Source: Neocallimastix lanati (nom. inval.) (lineage: Eukaryota; Neocallimastigomycota; Neocallimastigomycetes; Neocallimastigales; Neocallimastigaceae). From it: a stretch of 64,000 bases of DNA. A program made the translations under genes and the position numbers. Shown here piece after piece: positions 25,970-37,787 of the stretch (the stretch's first letter is position 1; every line of letters begins with the position of its first letter). Under the pieces are notes generated by a model. The model saw only the letters and a program-made list of their open reading frames with translations, did no database searches and had not been told where the DNA came from. The stretch is from the NCBI GenBank assembly GCA_016946835.1, contig JACVTC010000030.1:245001-309000 (forward strand), in the 5' to 3' direction.

Positions 25970-27060
25970 TAAAGAAATATGCTCATAATCCATGTGTTTG
26001 TTTCCAATTTTTAAAACATTGGTAAAAAAATACTATGGAATAGGTTTAATACTATTACTATTACTATTATTATTATTTTATTTTTTTTATTTTATTATCA
26101 TTACTTTTTATAAAAAATAAATGAACAAATAAAGAATCAATTATATAAATAATGAATAATGGAATAATTAATAATTAATATTAAGTAATAAATAAATAAA
26201 TAATAAATAATGGAATAATTAATAATTCATATTAAGTAATAAATAAATAATAAATAATAAATAAATAATAAATAATAAATAATAAATAAATAATAAATAA
26301 AAAATAAATAATAAGTAGTAAATAATAAATAAATTTGGAAATTATAAGCTACATTACACATTATTCAATGTAATATTAATACGTCCCAAAAGCTAAATTA
26401 TGGATATATTAATTATATTAATTATTAGATATTATGCCTTTATGTTGATGATATTTTACTTTTTGGAGAAAATAAAGAAATTAAAAAAAATAAGTATTAA
26501 TAATAAAATATTAAACAAATAAACAAATAAATAAATAATAAATTAATGTAATATTAAATAAATAAATAATGAAATAAATAATTATTTATATCCTATTTTT
26601 ATGTATTTAATTAGCTTTTATATAGATGATAAGTGTATCATTATTTTTGATTCGAATTCAATTAAAAAAATATTTTATCAAATTTTCATTTTCACTATTA
26701 CATGCGTGAAATTAAGGGATTTTATTATCATTATTTCTTTTATTTATATATAGATCACAATTAAATAGTTCACTAAGTTATTTTTCATTTCCACTTATAT
26801 ATGAAACAAATAATAGTACAGCTGCTCCTTATAATAATAAATATAAAAAATAAATGTAAAATGTACTATTTGCAAATCCTATTAAAAATGTTTTAAATAA
26901 CAACCTAGAAAAGAGGATTTTTTCCGTTATAAAAAAAAGAATTTTTTTTCTTTAATAAGATTTTATTATAAAAATTATTTTTTTTTAAATTATTATCTAA
27001 TACGTAATGTAGGAGGAATGCTAAGTATTAGCTACATTATAAATTATACCTTGTAATTGT
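25970..27060 (+). mobile_element. Decayed Ty1/copia-like retrotransposon remnant
   Basis: Short blocks in different frames resemble parts of a copia reverse transcriptase in the expected order. They are AHNPCV (about 25985), then LCLYVDDILLFGENKEIKK ending in a stop (26432-26497), then FYIDDKCIIIFDSNS (about 26616-26662), then NVGGMLSISYIINYT (about 27005-27050), which resembles the region before TRPDI. YVDD is the catalytic RT motif. Intervening sequence has been replaced by A/T repeats and stops. Two YxDD-like blocks suggest two overlapping relics or a duplication. Identification rests on these short motifs only. Confidence 0.45.
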
Positions 27061-27137
27061 CAATGAGTCATATTATATATATATTAATTATTAAATAGCT
27101 ATTATAAATCTATTAAATTTTTAACCAATTTCATAAT

Positions 27138-27437
27138 AAATAACTAAATAACTAATTAAATAATTAACTAAATAACTAATTGTCTAATTAACTAACTAAT
27201 TAAATAACTATCTAATTAACTAACTAATTTAATAACTAACTAAATAACTAACTATCTAACTAACTATCTAATTAACTAACTAATTAAATAACTAACTAAA
27301 TAACTAACTATCTAACTAACTATCTAACTATCTAACTATCTAACTATCTAATTAACTAACTAACTATCTAACTAACTAACTATCTAACTATCTAATTAAC
27401 TAACTAACTAACTAACTAACTAAATAAATAAATAAAT
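27138..27437. repeat. TAAC/TATC/AAAT tetranucleotide satellite
   Basis: About 300 bp of tetranucleotide units mixing CTAA, CTAT and TTAA/AAAT, ending in pure (AAAT)n. The local higher-order order (CTAACTAACTATCTAACTAT) recurs several times. Unlike the other microsatellites in the window it contains C in nearly every unit. Confidence 0.85.
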
Positions 27438-27950
27438 ATTTATAATTAAAACACGAATGTAATTTCTTATTTAATAATATTAATTTTCTTGGTATTTCAT
27501 AAATTAAAATAAACCCTCCTGAAAGTTTAAAAATTTAAAATTTTAATTTAATAATACCAAAATAAATTGTACATGATTCATTGAATGTAAAATTTTTTTA
27601 TAAATATATAACTTTTGAGTTATATCAAGAAGTAAAATAAAATATATAACTAAAAATAAAAAAAAAAAAATTGTTTTAGAAATATATTAATAAAATAAAT
27701 TCAGTAAAAAAAAGGAAAAAAAAAAAAAAACATTACTTATAATTCATTGATAATATTTTTTTTGAATATATATATATATTTTAATGGATATAAATAAAAA
27801 TCTAAATTAAAATTATTTTATATTGTATAAATGTAATATTATAATTATTTAATATACTAATTTAATATACTAATATTTTTTTTATAGTATCTAATATATC
27901 ATAACAGAAGTATATAATATCTGGGAGTATGTATGCAAACTTTTTCCCAT

Positions 27951-27982
<32 letters not shown>

Positions 27983-28453
27983 CATTTCTATGGAACAAGT
28001 TTATTATATGTATTATTGTTTTTAAAGTTTATTTTTTAATTAAATTTTTCATGATTTAATATTATATCTTTTATTTCTTAATTAAAATACTGAAAACTTT
28101 AAAAATAGTTATATTATTTCTTTTATTATTTATTATACATATAAATTTCTGTTTATGATAATAAAATCAATAAATCATTAATTATAAATATTCAAAATTT
28201 GAAATTCTTTATAGTATATTTAATTGTTTGATAAAAAAAAATATATATATATTTATATATATAAAATCATATATACAAATTTTTGACATTTTTTATAATA
28301 TATAAATTTATAGTTTTTTAATTATTTTAAAATCAATATTAAAATGAAGAAATTCTAGCGGTCTATTTTTTTTTTTTTTTTTAAAAATGAATTTATAAAA
28401 TCTTTTCATATAATTGGCTAATATTTTTAATTTTTTTTAAATAAATTTTTATG

Positions 28454-28484
<31 letters not shown>

Positions 28485-30367
28485 AATTAATATAAAGGTG
28501 AAAAGCTTTAATTTTACAATTTTTTTTTTATTTAAAAAATAATAGATAGTTGTTAAGATATTGCATTTCTAATTTAGTATCTTAATTTTTTTTAATTGTT
28601 AAATAAGTATATTAGTTTTTAATTTTATTTTCACAATTTCAGTTTTAATAAATAAAATTGTTAATAGAATTTTTACTAACTTTATTATTAAATGATAGAT
28701 AATAAGAAAAAACTTTTTTTTTTCATATATTTTTATTAATTATAACATATTCCCCACTTTTATTATAAAGAATTTTAATAAATTTGATAAATAAAAATTT
28801 AACTGACCAATCAACATTCAGAATCAAGAATTCAAATATTATATTCACTTGAATTAAAAGAAAGAGGACTTTCAATTTGAATCTAACAATTCAAACATAA
28901 TTTTTATGAAGTTTCTACTATCGACAATTATTGTCATTTATTTATTACATCCTATTAAAATAAAAATTTTTATTAATTTATATATATATATATATATAAT
29001 TTTTTTTTTATTTTGAATTAAATATATATTCTTAAAAAATATAAAATTTTAAGTATCAATTATCAATTATATTGTTATTAAATGTAAAATAAATGTTTTA
29101 ATATATAATAATTAAAATGTTCATATAGATACTAATATTTTATGAAATAGTAAACTGTTATAATGTGAAAATGTAACAATATAATATAAATTAATATCAA
29201 ATAAAATAAAATAAAATAAATAGTAGAATATGAATATAAAGTACAGATTGAATAAAATAAAATAAAATAAAATATAATAAAATATAAAATAATAATATAA
29301 AATAATATAAAATAAAATAAAAGTTCATTTAAATAGTAAAATTAATCTCATATTATGATATAGAATTTTATTATATATTATATATAAATTTAAAATTTTT
29401 TAAAATAATTTTTTATTTTATTTTATAGACGTTAAAAAAAAAATTAAAGTTGATTTGTCTTATAAATTTTATTTTAAAATTGTTTAAAAAAATTTTTTTT
29501 TCGAGCTATTTTAAGAACTATAATTTTTTAAGATATCATTTAGTAAAAAGAATGATCAATAAACCTATATTAATTAAATTATACTTTATCACATTCTAAT
29601 GCATTAAATACCACTTTTTTTTTTTTTTTTCTTTTAATACTATTATTAAGTATGTATTATTTATATTTTTTATTTTATTTTACTGTTTTTTTATTAACAT
29701 ATAAAATTCATTTAATATTAAAAAAATTTTAAACCATAGAAAAGGCCTCTTTTTTTTTTTTTTTTTTTATGATCAAGATTTTATTTGCTAAAGGATTTAA
29801 TTTAATTAAATAATATATTCAATATATTATATTATATTATATATTCAATTGAACTGTATATTATAATAATAGTAGAAATATTAATAATATTATAGTTTAA
29901 TATAATTTTTTTTTTTTGAATTTTTAAATATTAATAATAATTTTAATAATTAATGTATTGAATGATTAATATTAGATTAACCATCTTTTTATTTAAATTT
30001 TATATTTTTAAATATTAAAATTATATAAAAATTATAATATTATATATAATATATTTTAATATTAGTTTTTTTTAATAAAAATAATATATTCTATAAAATT
30101 TTTTATTTTTTAATACCTATATTATTTGAAAAAAAAAATATATTGCATAATAGATTTAATTATATTATTATTATATAGTAATTTTATATTTTTATACATC
30201 TTTAATTTATTATAAATAAATTAATTTATTACCTATCATATTTATTATTGTAACATTTTTTTTACATTTTTATTTATACATTTTTTTAAAAATGAATTCG
30301 TATATTAAAAATAGATTAATAATATACTTATAGAGGTGTATTTATACAATATAAACATATATTATGT

Positions 30368-30677
30368 CACGTGCTAATAAATAATACATAAATTTTTATT
30401 GAAAATATTGGATGATATATATTCCAGTCCAATGGATTTATAGTCGTGGCTTTTTTTTGGTGCTCTTCCAATCAATTATAAGTTTTTTTTTTTTTTTTTT
30501 TTTTTTTTAATAATTATTATATTGAAACATGTAGTTTTGAGGTATTGGAAATCATATAAAAGAAAAAAATTTCCATCTCATATTAGCTCTTCACACATAA
30601 TTTGAAAATTGCTTCTGACAAAAAGGAAGCCGTAAAACAATATAATTTCTTTTTTTCATTAATTTATTTTTAATAAA
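30368..30677 (+). promoter_or_regulatory. Putative eEF2 promoter and 5' leader exon
   Basis: This stretch stands out in base composition from the desert to its left. It holds a CACGTG palindrome (30368-30373), two CCAAT boxes (30429-30433 and 30468-30472) and a TATAAAAG box (30555-30562). Transcription would then start near 30585-30600. A GTAAGC donor at 30678 ends the probable non-coding first exon. The motifs are seen directly; their role is inferred from spacing and from the strongly expressed gene downstream. Confidence 0.6.
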
Positions 30678-31121
30678 GTAAGCATCAAATGAAAACAATA
30701 TAAAAATTAATAAAGTAGTAATAGTATGATTGAATAAAGCAATAAATAAAAAATATAAAAAGAATGTTTAAAATAAAAATTATGTAACAATATGAATGAG
30801 AAAATAACTTGAAATAAGAAGAAATTAATATAAATTGATATAATTAGGATTTTATTGTTTGTTTATAAGGAAGATACATAAATGGATTTTAGTTAAAAGA
30901 AAAATATATAGTATAAATTACTATGAATATATATTATTTATAATTTAAATATTTTATATAATAATATGTAAAATTTAATTAATATTGAAGAACGAAAAAA
31001 TTAGAGAATAGAAAAATATATATATATATATATATTTGAAATATAATTAATATTATATGTAACAGTGATCTAATATTTATATTTTTTTTATAATAAATTC
31101 TATTTGTAATATTTAATATAG
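30678..31121 (+). other. Probable 5'-UTR intron of the eEF2 gene
   Basis: Starts with GTAAGC and ends with TTTAATATAG, 21 bases before the ATG codon. Composition is A/T-rich like other introns here. It explains why the promoter motifs lie about 580 bp upstream of the coding region. cDNA would be needed to prove it. Confidence 0.5.
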
Positions 31122-31142
31122 AACTTTATAAAATAATACAAA

Positions 31143-33683
31143 ATGGTTAACTTTACTATTGATGAAGTTCACGAACTTATGAAAAAGAAGCGTAACATTC
31201 GTAACATGAGTGTTATTGCTCACGTCGATCACGGTAAATCTACTATTTCCGATTCCTTAGTTTCTAAGGCCGGTATTATTGCCTCTGAAAAGGCTGGTGA
31301 CCAACGTTATATGGATACCCGTCCAGATGAACAAATGCGTGGTATTACTATTAAGTCTACTGCCATTTCTATGTTCTTTGAGATGGAAGACGAAAACCTC
31401 CCACTCGTTAAGGAAGAAACTGATGGTAAGGAATTCTTAATTAACCTTATCGATTCCCCAGGACACGTCGATTTCTCTTCTGAAGTTACTGCTGCTCTTC
31501 GTGTTACTGATGGTGCTCTTGTTGTTGTCGATTGTATTGAAGGTGTCTCTGTCCAAACTGAAACTGTATTACGTCAAGCTCTTACTGAATACATTAAGCC
31601 AGTTGTTATTGTTAACAAGGTCGACCGTGCTCTTCTTGAATTACAACAAACCAAGGAAGATTTATACCAATCTTTATGTAGAACTATTGAAAACCTTAAC
31701 ATTACCATTTCTACTTACCAATCTAAGGCTCTTGGTGATGTCCAAATTGTTCCAACTGAAGGTACTATTGCTTTCGGTTCTGGTCTTCAAGCCTGGGCTT
31801 TCACTCTTCTTGATATCTCCCGTCTTTACGCCAAGAAGTTCGGTATTCCAGTTAACAAGATGATGAAGAGACTTTGGGGTGATCACTACTTCAACCACCG
31901 TACCAAGAAATGGACTACCAAGTCTGATGATGGTAAGGGTGGACAACTCGAACGTGCTTTCTGTATGTTCGCTCTTGACCCAATCTACCGTCTTTTCGAT
32001 ACCATTATGAAGGGTGACAAGAAGCAAATTATGACTCTTGTTGACAAGCTCGGTATTCAACTTAAGTCTGATGAAGTTGGTCTTGAAGGTAAGCACCTCT
32101 TAAAGACTGTTATGAGAAAATTCCTTCCAGCTGCTGAAGCTTTATTGGAAATGATGGTTATCCACTTACCATCTCCAGTCGTTGCCCAACGTTACAGAGT
32201 TGACAACTTATACGAAGGTCCAGGTGATGATGCTTGTGCCACTGCTATCCGTAACTGTGATCCAAACGGTCCACTTATGGTTTACGTCTCTAAGATGGTT
32301 CCAACCTCTGATAAGGGTCGTTTCTACGCTTTCGGTCGTGTCTTCTCTGGTACTATCCGTGCTGGTCTTAAGGTTCGTATTCAAGGTCCAAACTACGTTC
32401 CAGGTAAGAAGGATGATCTTTTCATTAAGAATGTCCAACGTACTGTTCTTATGATGGGTCGTACTGTCGAACCAATTGAAGATGTTCCATGTGGTAACCT
32501 TGTCGGTCTTGTCGGTCTTGATCAATACCTTCTCAAATCTGGTACTCTTTCTACTGATGAAAACGCCTACAACTTAAGAGTTATGAAGTTCTCTGTCTCT
32601 CCAGTCGTCCAAGTTTCTGTCCGTCCAAAGAACCCATCTGATTTACCAAAGCTTGTTGAAGGTCTTAAGCGTCTTTCTAAGTCTGATCCATGTGTCCAAG
32701 TTACTACTAACGATGCCGGTGAACACATTGTTGCTGGTGCTGGTGAACTTCACTTAGAAATTTGTCTTAAGGATCTTGAAGAAGATCACGCTCAAATTCC
32801 AATTATTAAGATGGATCCAATTGTTACTTACCGTGAAACCGTTACCACTGAATCTGACCGTGTATGTCTTTCTAAGTCTCCAAACAAGCACAACCGTATC
32901 TTCATGAAGGCTCTTCCATTAGCTGAAGAACTCAGTAACGATATTGAAGCTGGTGTTGAAGGTAAATGTTCTCCACGTGATGATGTTAAGGTTCGTGCTC
33001 GTTACCTTGCTGAAACTTACGAATGGGATGTTATGGAAGCTCGTAAGATCTGGGCCTTCGCTCCAAACTCTAACGGTCCAAACGTTCTTGTCGATTGTAC
33101 TAAGGCCGTCCAATATCTTAATGAAATTAAGGATTCCTGTATTGCCGGTTTCGAATGGGCTAGTAAGGAAGGTGTTCTCTGTGATGAAAACATGCGTGGT
33201 GTCCGTTTCAACATTTTAGATGTTACCCTTCACGCTGATTCTATTCACCGTGGTGGTGGTCAAATTATCCCAACTCTCCGTCGTGTCTGTTACGCTTCCC
33301 AACTTACCGCTAAGCCAACTCTTCAAGAACCAATCTTCCTTTGTGAAATTACTTGTCCAGCTGCTGCTATGGGTGGTGTTTACACTGTTCTTAACCAACG
33401 TCGTGGTCGTGTTACTGATGATGAAGTTCGCCCAGGTACCGATATGCACGTCATTAAGGGTTACCTTCCAATTGCTGAATCCTTCGGTTTCACTGAATCC
33501 CTTCGTGCTGAAACTGGTGGTCAAGCCTTCCCTAACTGTCTTTTCGATCACTGGGAAGTTATGGAAGGTGAAATTGATTCACCAAACGCTAACAAGTTAC
33601 AAGAAATTGTTACTTCCATCCGTAAGAGAAAGGGTCTTGCTCCAGAAGTTCCAGCTCTTGATAAATTCTTCGATAAGCTCTAA
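31143..33683 (+). CDS. EEF2: Translation elongation factor 2
   Basis: An intact intronless frame of 846 residues (yeast eEF2 has 842). eEF2 is the GTPase that moves tRNAs and mRNA through the ribosome. The G1 loop is AHVDHGKST (residues about 26-34), switch I has [13 protein letters not shown]3 is DSPGHVDF and G4 is NKVDR. The C-terminal domain has [15 protein letters not shown], in which His702 is the residue normally converted to diphthamide. The protein ends in the conserved DKL. Codon use is strongly biased (GGT, CGT, AAG, CCA, ending in C or T) and GC is far above the surroundings, as expected for a very highly expressed gene. All long frames overlapping it on other strands are shadows. 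Confidence 0.98.
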   Translation: MVNFTIDEVHELMKKKRNIRNMSVIAHVDHGKSTISDSLVSKAGIIASEKAGDQRYMDTRPDEQMRGITIKSTAISMFFEMEDENLPLVKEETDGKEFLINLIDSPGHVDFSSEVTAALRVTDGALVVVDCIEGVSVQTETVLRQALTEYIKPVVIVNKVDRALLELQQTKEDLYQSLCRTIENLNITISTYQSKALGDVQIVPTEGTIAFGSGLQAWAFTLLDISRLYAKKFGIPVNKMMKRLWGDHYFNHRTKKWTTKSDDGKGGQLERAFCMFALDPIYRLFDTIMKGDKKQIMTLVDKLGIQLKSDEVGLEGKHLLKTVMRKFLPAAEALLEMMVIHLPSPVVAQRYRVDNLYEGPGDDACATAIRNCDPNGPLMVYVSKMVPTSDKGRFYAFGRVFSGTIRAGLKVRIQGPNYVPGKKDDLFIKNVQRTVLMMGRTVEPIEDVPCGNLVGLVGLDQYLLKSGTLSTDENAYNLRVMKFSVSPVVQVSVRPKNPSDLPKLVEGLKRLSKSDPCVQVTTNDAGEHIVAGAGELHLEICLKDLEEDHAQIPIIKMDPIVTYRETVTTESDRVCLSKSPNKHNRIFMKALPLAEELSNDIEAGVEGKCSPRDDVKVRARYLAETYEWDVMEARKIWAFAPNSNGPNVLVDCTKAVQYLNEIKDSCIAGFEWASKEGVLCDENMRGVRFNILDVTLHADSIHRGGGQIIPTLRRVCYASQLTAKPTLQEPIFLCEITCPAAAMGGVYTVLNQRRGRVTDDEVRPGTDMHVIKGYLPIAESFGFTESLRAETGGQAFPNCLFDHWEVMEGEIDSPNANKLQEIVTSIRKRKGLAPEVPALDKFFDKL

Positions 33684-34334
33684 GCACTTTAACCAATATT
33701 TAAATATTAACCATATATTATCTAGAATTTTAAAGAAACAAGTTAAATTACTTTTTTAAATATAGTGAAATTGTATATAAAAAATAAAAAAAAAGTTTTT
33801 TTTTTGTAAAAATTTTTTTGATATATTAATTTTGTTATAGAATTTTTAAATAATGAAAAAGTAAATTTAAATTTTTGTTTTCTTTTAATAGAAAAAATTA
33901 ATTATTATAAGATAACAAATTTTAAGCATTTTTTTTATAAAAACGAATAAGAAAAAATACACCAAAATCACTATTATTATTATAATAACGAATTTCATAA
34001 AATTAAAAAAAAAAAAAGAAAAAGAAAAAAAAAAAAAAAAAAAAAAAAATTAAACGAAAAAAAGAAGTTGTGTGAATTAATTTAAAAAAAATATAAACAA
34101 ATAACAAAGGGAAAAAATTGATAAAATTTATTTTTAAAAAAATTTAAAAAATTTAAAATAAAATTATTAAAAAAAAAAAAAAAAGAAAGAATAGTTTTTT
34201 AATAAAAATAATTTTGTGTATTAGTTCTTTTTTAATTTATAATATGTATTATTAATTTTTATGTTGTATATTTATATAAAGGTTTATTTAATAATAATAT
34301 TTAATCGTTTTTTTAATGTTTTATTCTTTTTTGG
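33684..34334. other. eEF2 3' flank up to the LINE junction
   Basis: A/T-rich sequence with the eEF2 3' UTR and A-rich runs at 34003-34048 and 34168-34184. The A-runs lie just upstream of the first LINE fragment. No gene is seen. Confidence 0.7.
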
Positions 34335-36534
34335 AATAGTATTTTATAAAGCTTTAATTCCTCCGGATGACGAAAATTCAGTAAATAATTCTTCTTCTGG
34401 TTTAAATTGTTTACAGAAGATATACTCAAGAATTTGGAATGGAGAATTTCCTAGCTCATGGAATGAAGCAAGTATTATATCTATTCCTAAAAAAGGAGAT
34501 GATCTATCTGATTGTGACAATTATCGAGGTATCTCTCTGATTAACTATGGTATTAAACTCATTTCGAAAATAGTCTCTAAAAGAATTTCAGAATATGGAC
34601 TTAAAAATAATTTTATTAGGCCAGAGCAATTTGGATTTCGTACTAAAGAAGAATGTGTTAGTTTATTTATTTCAATTCGAGAAATTTGTCAAAGGCGTAA
34701 AAATGATAATAAAGAAACTTACCTAGCTTTTCTAGATTTAAAAAAGGCATATGATTCTGTTCCAATAGGTAATATTTTATATAAATTAGATGCTTTAGGT
34801 ATTAGAGGTAAATGTTATCAATTTATAAAAAATCTATATTTGACATCCAAAGCTAGTGTTAAAATTGATGATCAATATTCGGAATCTTTTAATATTATGA
34901 AAGGAGTTAGACAAGGTTGTCCACTATCACCAATTCTTTTCAATCTTTTTATTAATGACATTTTTAATGATGTTTCAGAACTTGGAATTCCTTTAGGCGA
35001 ATCTAGATGTTGTGGTGGACTCTTTGCAGATGATATTGTTCTATGCGCACCGTCAAGAACTAAGTTGAAAAAAATGCTTAAGAAGGTAAATGAATGGGCT
35101 AAATTTAATATGATGAATTTTGGAATTAATAAGTGTGCAACGATGGTGATTCGACCAGACACACCTCTTTTTCAAAATAAAAGAGATCCTACTTTTTATC
35201 TTGCTGGTCAACCAATTCCAATAACTAAATGTTATACCTATTTAGGTATACCATTTGATAAAAGCTTATCGTTGAAACCTATTATTAAATTACTTAACTC
35301 TAAAGTAACTAAAGCTCTCTTTTCTGTTAGTAAATTTCTTTCAAATTCCAAAATTCCTATTCCATTTAAGAAGATTATAATTAACTCTTATGTACTTAGT
35401 AAAGTCTCTTACTTTGCACCTTTACTTGGTTCGAATAAATCGAGAACAAATAATACTCAGAAATTAATTAATAAAGGATTAAGATGGATTGCAGGTATAC
35501 AAAAAGCCAAATCATTTATTAATGTATATTCTATTTCAAAAGATTTACATATTCCTCCATTGTCAGCTAAGTGTGCTTTGTCTCAGGTCAAATGTTTTGA
35601 TAAATGGAAAAATTCAAATTGTATTATTTCCTATTTAGTTAATAATATTCCAAAATCTAGAAAATATACATGGACAAAAGAAAGTAGAACTCTTAAACGT
35701 AAACTAGAGAAAAGAGGTAATAACGATAATAAAATCAAGGATTTTTATTGGAAAAGAGATATGAAAATCAATTCTATTAAAGCTGAGTTTTATGACAAAA
35801 ACAAATTCGAAGAAACATCAAAATTTATAAAACTTTGTTATGACTATCCTGATCTTTCATATGGTTTCTATTGGCTATTGAGAGCACGAAGCTGATATAG
35901 ATTAAATGCTAGAATTGCTAAAGCTGCAAAAATAGTGGACCAAATGTGTCCTAATTTTTGTCCCTGTTGTAAAAGTAATAAACAATGGATAAGTCATTGG
36001 TTAATTGATTGTCCCTTTTTCAATCATACTCGTAGTAAAGTTAATGATAAAATTTTATTTTTATATAATGCTTTTTACCGTGGCAACCTAACAAATGATA
36101 TTGTTAATAGTAATAATGATAATAGTAATAGTAATAATAGTAATAGTTATAATAGTAATAATAATATTAGTAATAGTATTTTTAGTAATGTTAGTAATAG
36201 TATTGAAAATAATGTGTATATTGATTCTAGTGTGTGTGAAAAAGTGTTTAATTTCCTTCTTGGAGGTCGAAGTATTAATAATAGTACAAGGGAATGGAAG
36301 GATCTATTTAAGTGCCAGATGAAATCAGGTGCTTATTCTGATACTCCGTTCTTAGTGGTTACTGCGGCACTTCTCCAATCGATTATACCTATTGCTATTG
36401 GCCAGCAATGGTCTTTATTCAATAGGTTCAAATCGAATCGTACTACTACTACCAAGAGCGTCAATGCTGAAGAAACAGTAAGACAGGCCAGCAGGGCTAG
36501 CGCAACCAATGAAGATCATAATTTTGTATCTTAA
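34335..36534 (+). pseudogene. LINE ORF2 (reverse transcriptase), one internal stop
   Basis: The frame contains the RT finger/palm motifs in order: SSWNEASIISIPKKGD, NYRGISLINYGIKLISK, RPEQFGFR, LAFLDLKKAYDSVP, KGVRQGCPLSPILFN and the catalytic FADDIVLCAP. A thumb/connection region follows, then a C-terminal CPCC...H...C finger (FCPCCKSNKQWISHWLIDC). A TGA at 35893-35895 interrupts it. The related copy D has GGA at the same place, so this is a single G-to-T nonsense change, and the frame is open again to 36534. An Asn/Ser-rich segment and a conserved FNFLLGG...DTPFLVV...IPIAIG block complete the C-terminus. The frame reads open a little upstream (from 34261) but those residues are not LINE-like. 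Confidence 0.88.
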
Positions 36535-36565
36535 AATTATGATTAACATTGCGAAGTCAAAATTA

Positions 36566-36589
36566 ATTATTATACTTCAGTATAATAAT
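36566..36589 (+). other. 3'-UTR hairpin of LINE copy A
   Basis: A perfect 11-bp stem (ATTATTATACT / AGTATAATAAT) closed by TC, effectively a 10-bp stem with a CTTCAG-type cap. It is flanked by the near-repeats GCGAAGTC and GTGAAGTC. The same structure occurs unchanged in copy D (39543-39566). A stem-loop in the 3' UTR is the usual template feature recognised by stringent LINE reverse transcriptases. Confidence 0.65.
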
Positions 36590-36764
36590 GCCCTTGTGAA
36601 GTCTTACAAATATTAATTAAATGAAACTAGAATATATTATACCATTATTTTATTTTATTTTGTGTTTTATTTTTTGTTTATTTTTTTTATCTTTTTTTTT
36701 TATTATTTTATTACATGTATTTTATCAAATATTTAATTAATAAAGATGAAACAAGTTTGCTGCC

Positions 36765-36795
<31 letters not shown>

Positions 36796-36799
<4 letters not shown>

Positions 36800-37382
36800 A
36801 CATTTCATTCCTTTTGTTGATGAAATTTTTATTAATTTTTCTCTAATTGTTCATGAGAAATCATTGAACATTCCTGATGATAAAGAGGAAGATTTTGATG
36901 ATAATATCAATTTTTACGTGCTGTGTCTCCTTCTTGGCGGAAATGCAGTATTTGAAATCTTAAAGATCGGCTCGGGGGAAAGAAGGCGATTTATTAATAA
37001 TATTTTTCAATCACCTTCGAACGAGTCTTCTTTCCCGATTTCATATTTTGTGGGACTTGCGGAATTCCTTACTAACGTTATGCCTATTGTGATTGGTGAT
37101 TTTTACACCATGATCGATTTGTATAGTGTTAGACCTACCGTTGTCAAGAGCGTCGACGTCGTAACGATAAGGTAAAGAAGAAATTCTGATACAGATTCGA
37201 ATGATAATTTTCATCCACATGGAGTTATCTTCGATGAATGGGAAGAGTTAGAGGCCATTTCGTCCTCGAATCTCATAACGTAGTTTTTTAATATTTATAT
37301 AAAAAAAAAATTTCATGTATTTAAACTTCATGTATTTTTTTTAAAAAAAAAAAAAATATTATTAAATAAAGTTTATTCCTAG

Positions 37383-37434
<52 letters not shown>

Positions 37435-37438
37435 AAAA
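36796..37438 (+). mobile_element. LINE fragment B, a divergent family 3' end
   Basis: Starts at the base after the copy A tail and ends in its own A-run (37386-37438, one G). The open frame from 36798 to 37174 gives QHFIPFVDEIFINF, then FYVLCLLLGGNA, SFPISYFVGLAEFLTNVMPI and VRPTVVKSVDVVTIR. This aligns block by block with the C-terminus of copy A (FNFLLGG, DTPFLVVTAALLQSIIPI, RTTTTKSVNAE). It is therefore the 3' end of a related but clearly different LINE family, cut off inside the zinc-finger region. Confidence 0.75.
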
Positions 37439-37756
37439 TAATAAAGGATTAAGATGGATTGCAGGTATACAAAAAGCCAAATCTTTTATTAATGTATATT
37501 CTATTTCAAAAGACTTACATATTCCTCCATTGTCAGCTAAGTGTGCTTTGTCTCAAGTCAAATGTTTTGATAAATGGAAAGATTCAAATTGTATTATTTC
37601 CTATTTAGTTAATAATATTCCAAAATCTAGAAAATATGCATGGACAAATTTTCTTTTGTGTTTTATTTTTTTTTTTTTTTTTTATCTTTTTTTATTATTT
37701 TATTACATGTATTTTATCAAATTTTTAATTAATAAAGATGAAACAAGTTTGCTGCC

Positions 37757-37786
<30 letters not shown>
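37439..37786 (+). mobile_element. LINE copy C, 5'-truncated with internal deletion
   Basis: 37439-37647 copies the part of A that encodes GLRWIAGIQKAKSFINVY onward (A 35461-35677). It then jumps to the end of the same 3' UTR (A from about 36655) with a few filler bases, and ends in GTTTGCTGCCGTT plus A(27). About 980 bp of the element, including the C-terminal finger and 3' hairpin, are missing at a single junction. Confidence 0.8.

Positions 37787-37787
<1 letters not shown>

Larger units (their letters stand above)
24025..30367. other. Gene desert
   Basis: More than 6 kb without a recognisable gene. It is mostly A/T with short homopolymers. The only identifiable content is the decayed copia-type reverse transcriptase at about 25970-27060 and the TAAC/TATC satellite at 27138-27437. 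A 17-codon open frame at 24563 (MTNIHKNEVTIEYQVLF) is too short to support. Confidence 0.7.
34335..36795 (+). mobile_element. LINE copy A (non-LTR retrotransposon), 5'-truncated
   Basis: The longest copy in the LINE chain. It begins inside the reverse-transcriptase coding region (FYKALIPP), so the endonuclease is missing. It continues through the RT, a C-terminal zinc-finger region, a 3' UTR of about 230 bp and a poly(A) tail at 36768-36795. The last bases before the tail are GTTTGCTGCCGTT. This is the classic product of incomplete target-primed reverse transcription. The 5' boundary is estimated from where LINE homology begins. Confidence 0.85.

Noticed and set aside
27138-27437. CTAA repeats as a telomere or CRISPR-like array
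   Set aside because: Units are variable tetranucleotides without constant spacers or the TTAGGG motif; a simple satellite.
31501-33551. Several 60-179-codon frames overlapping eEF2 on both strands
   Set aside because: Shadows caused by the strong codon bias of eEF2.
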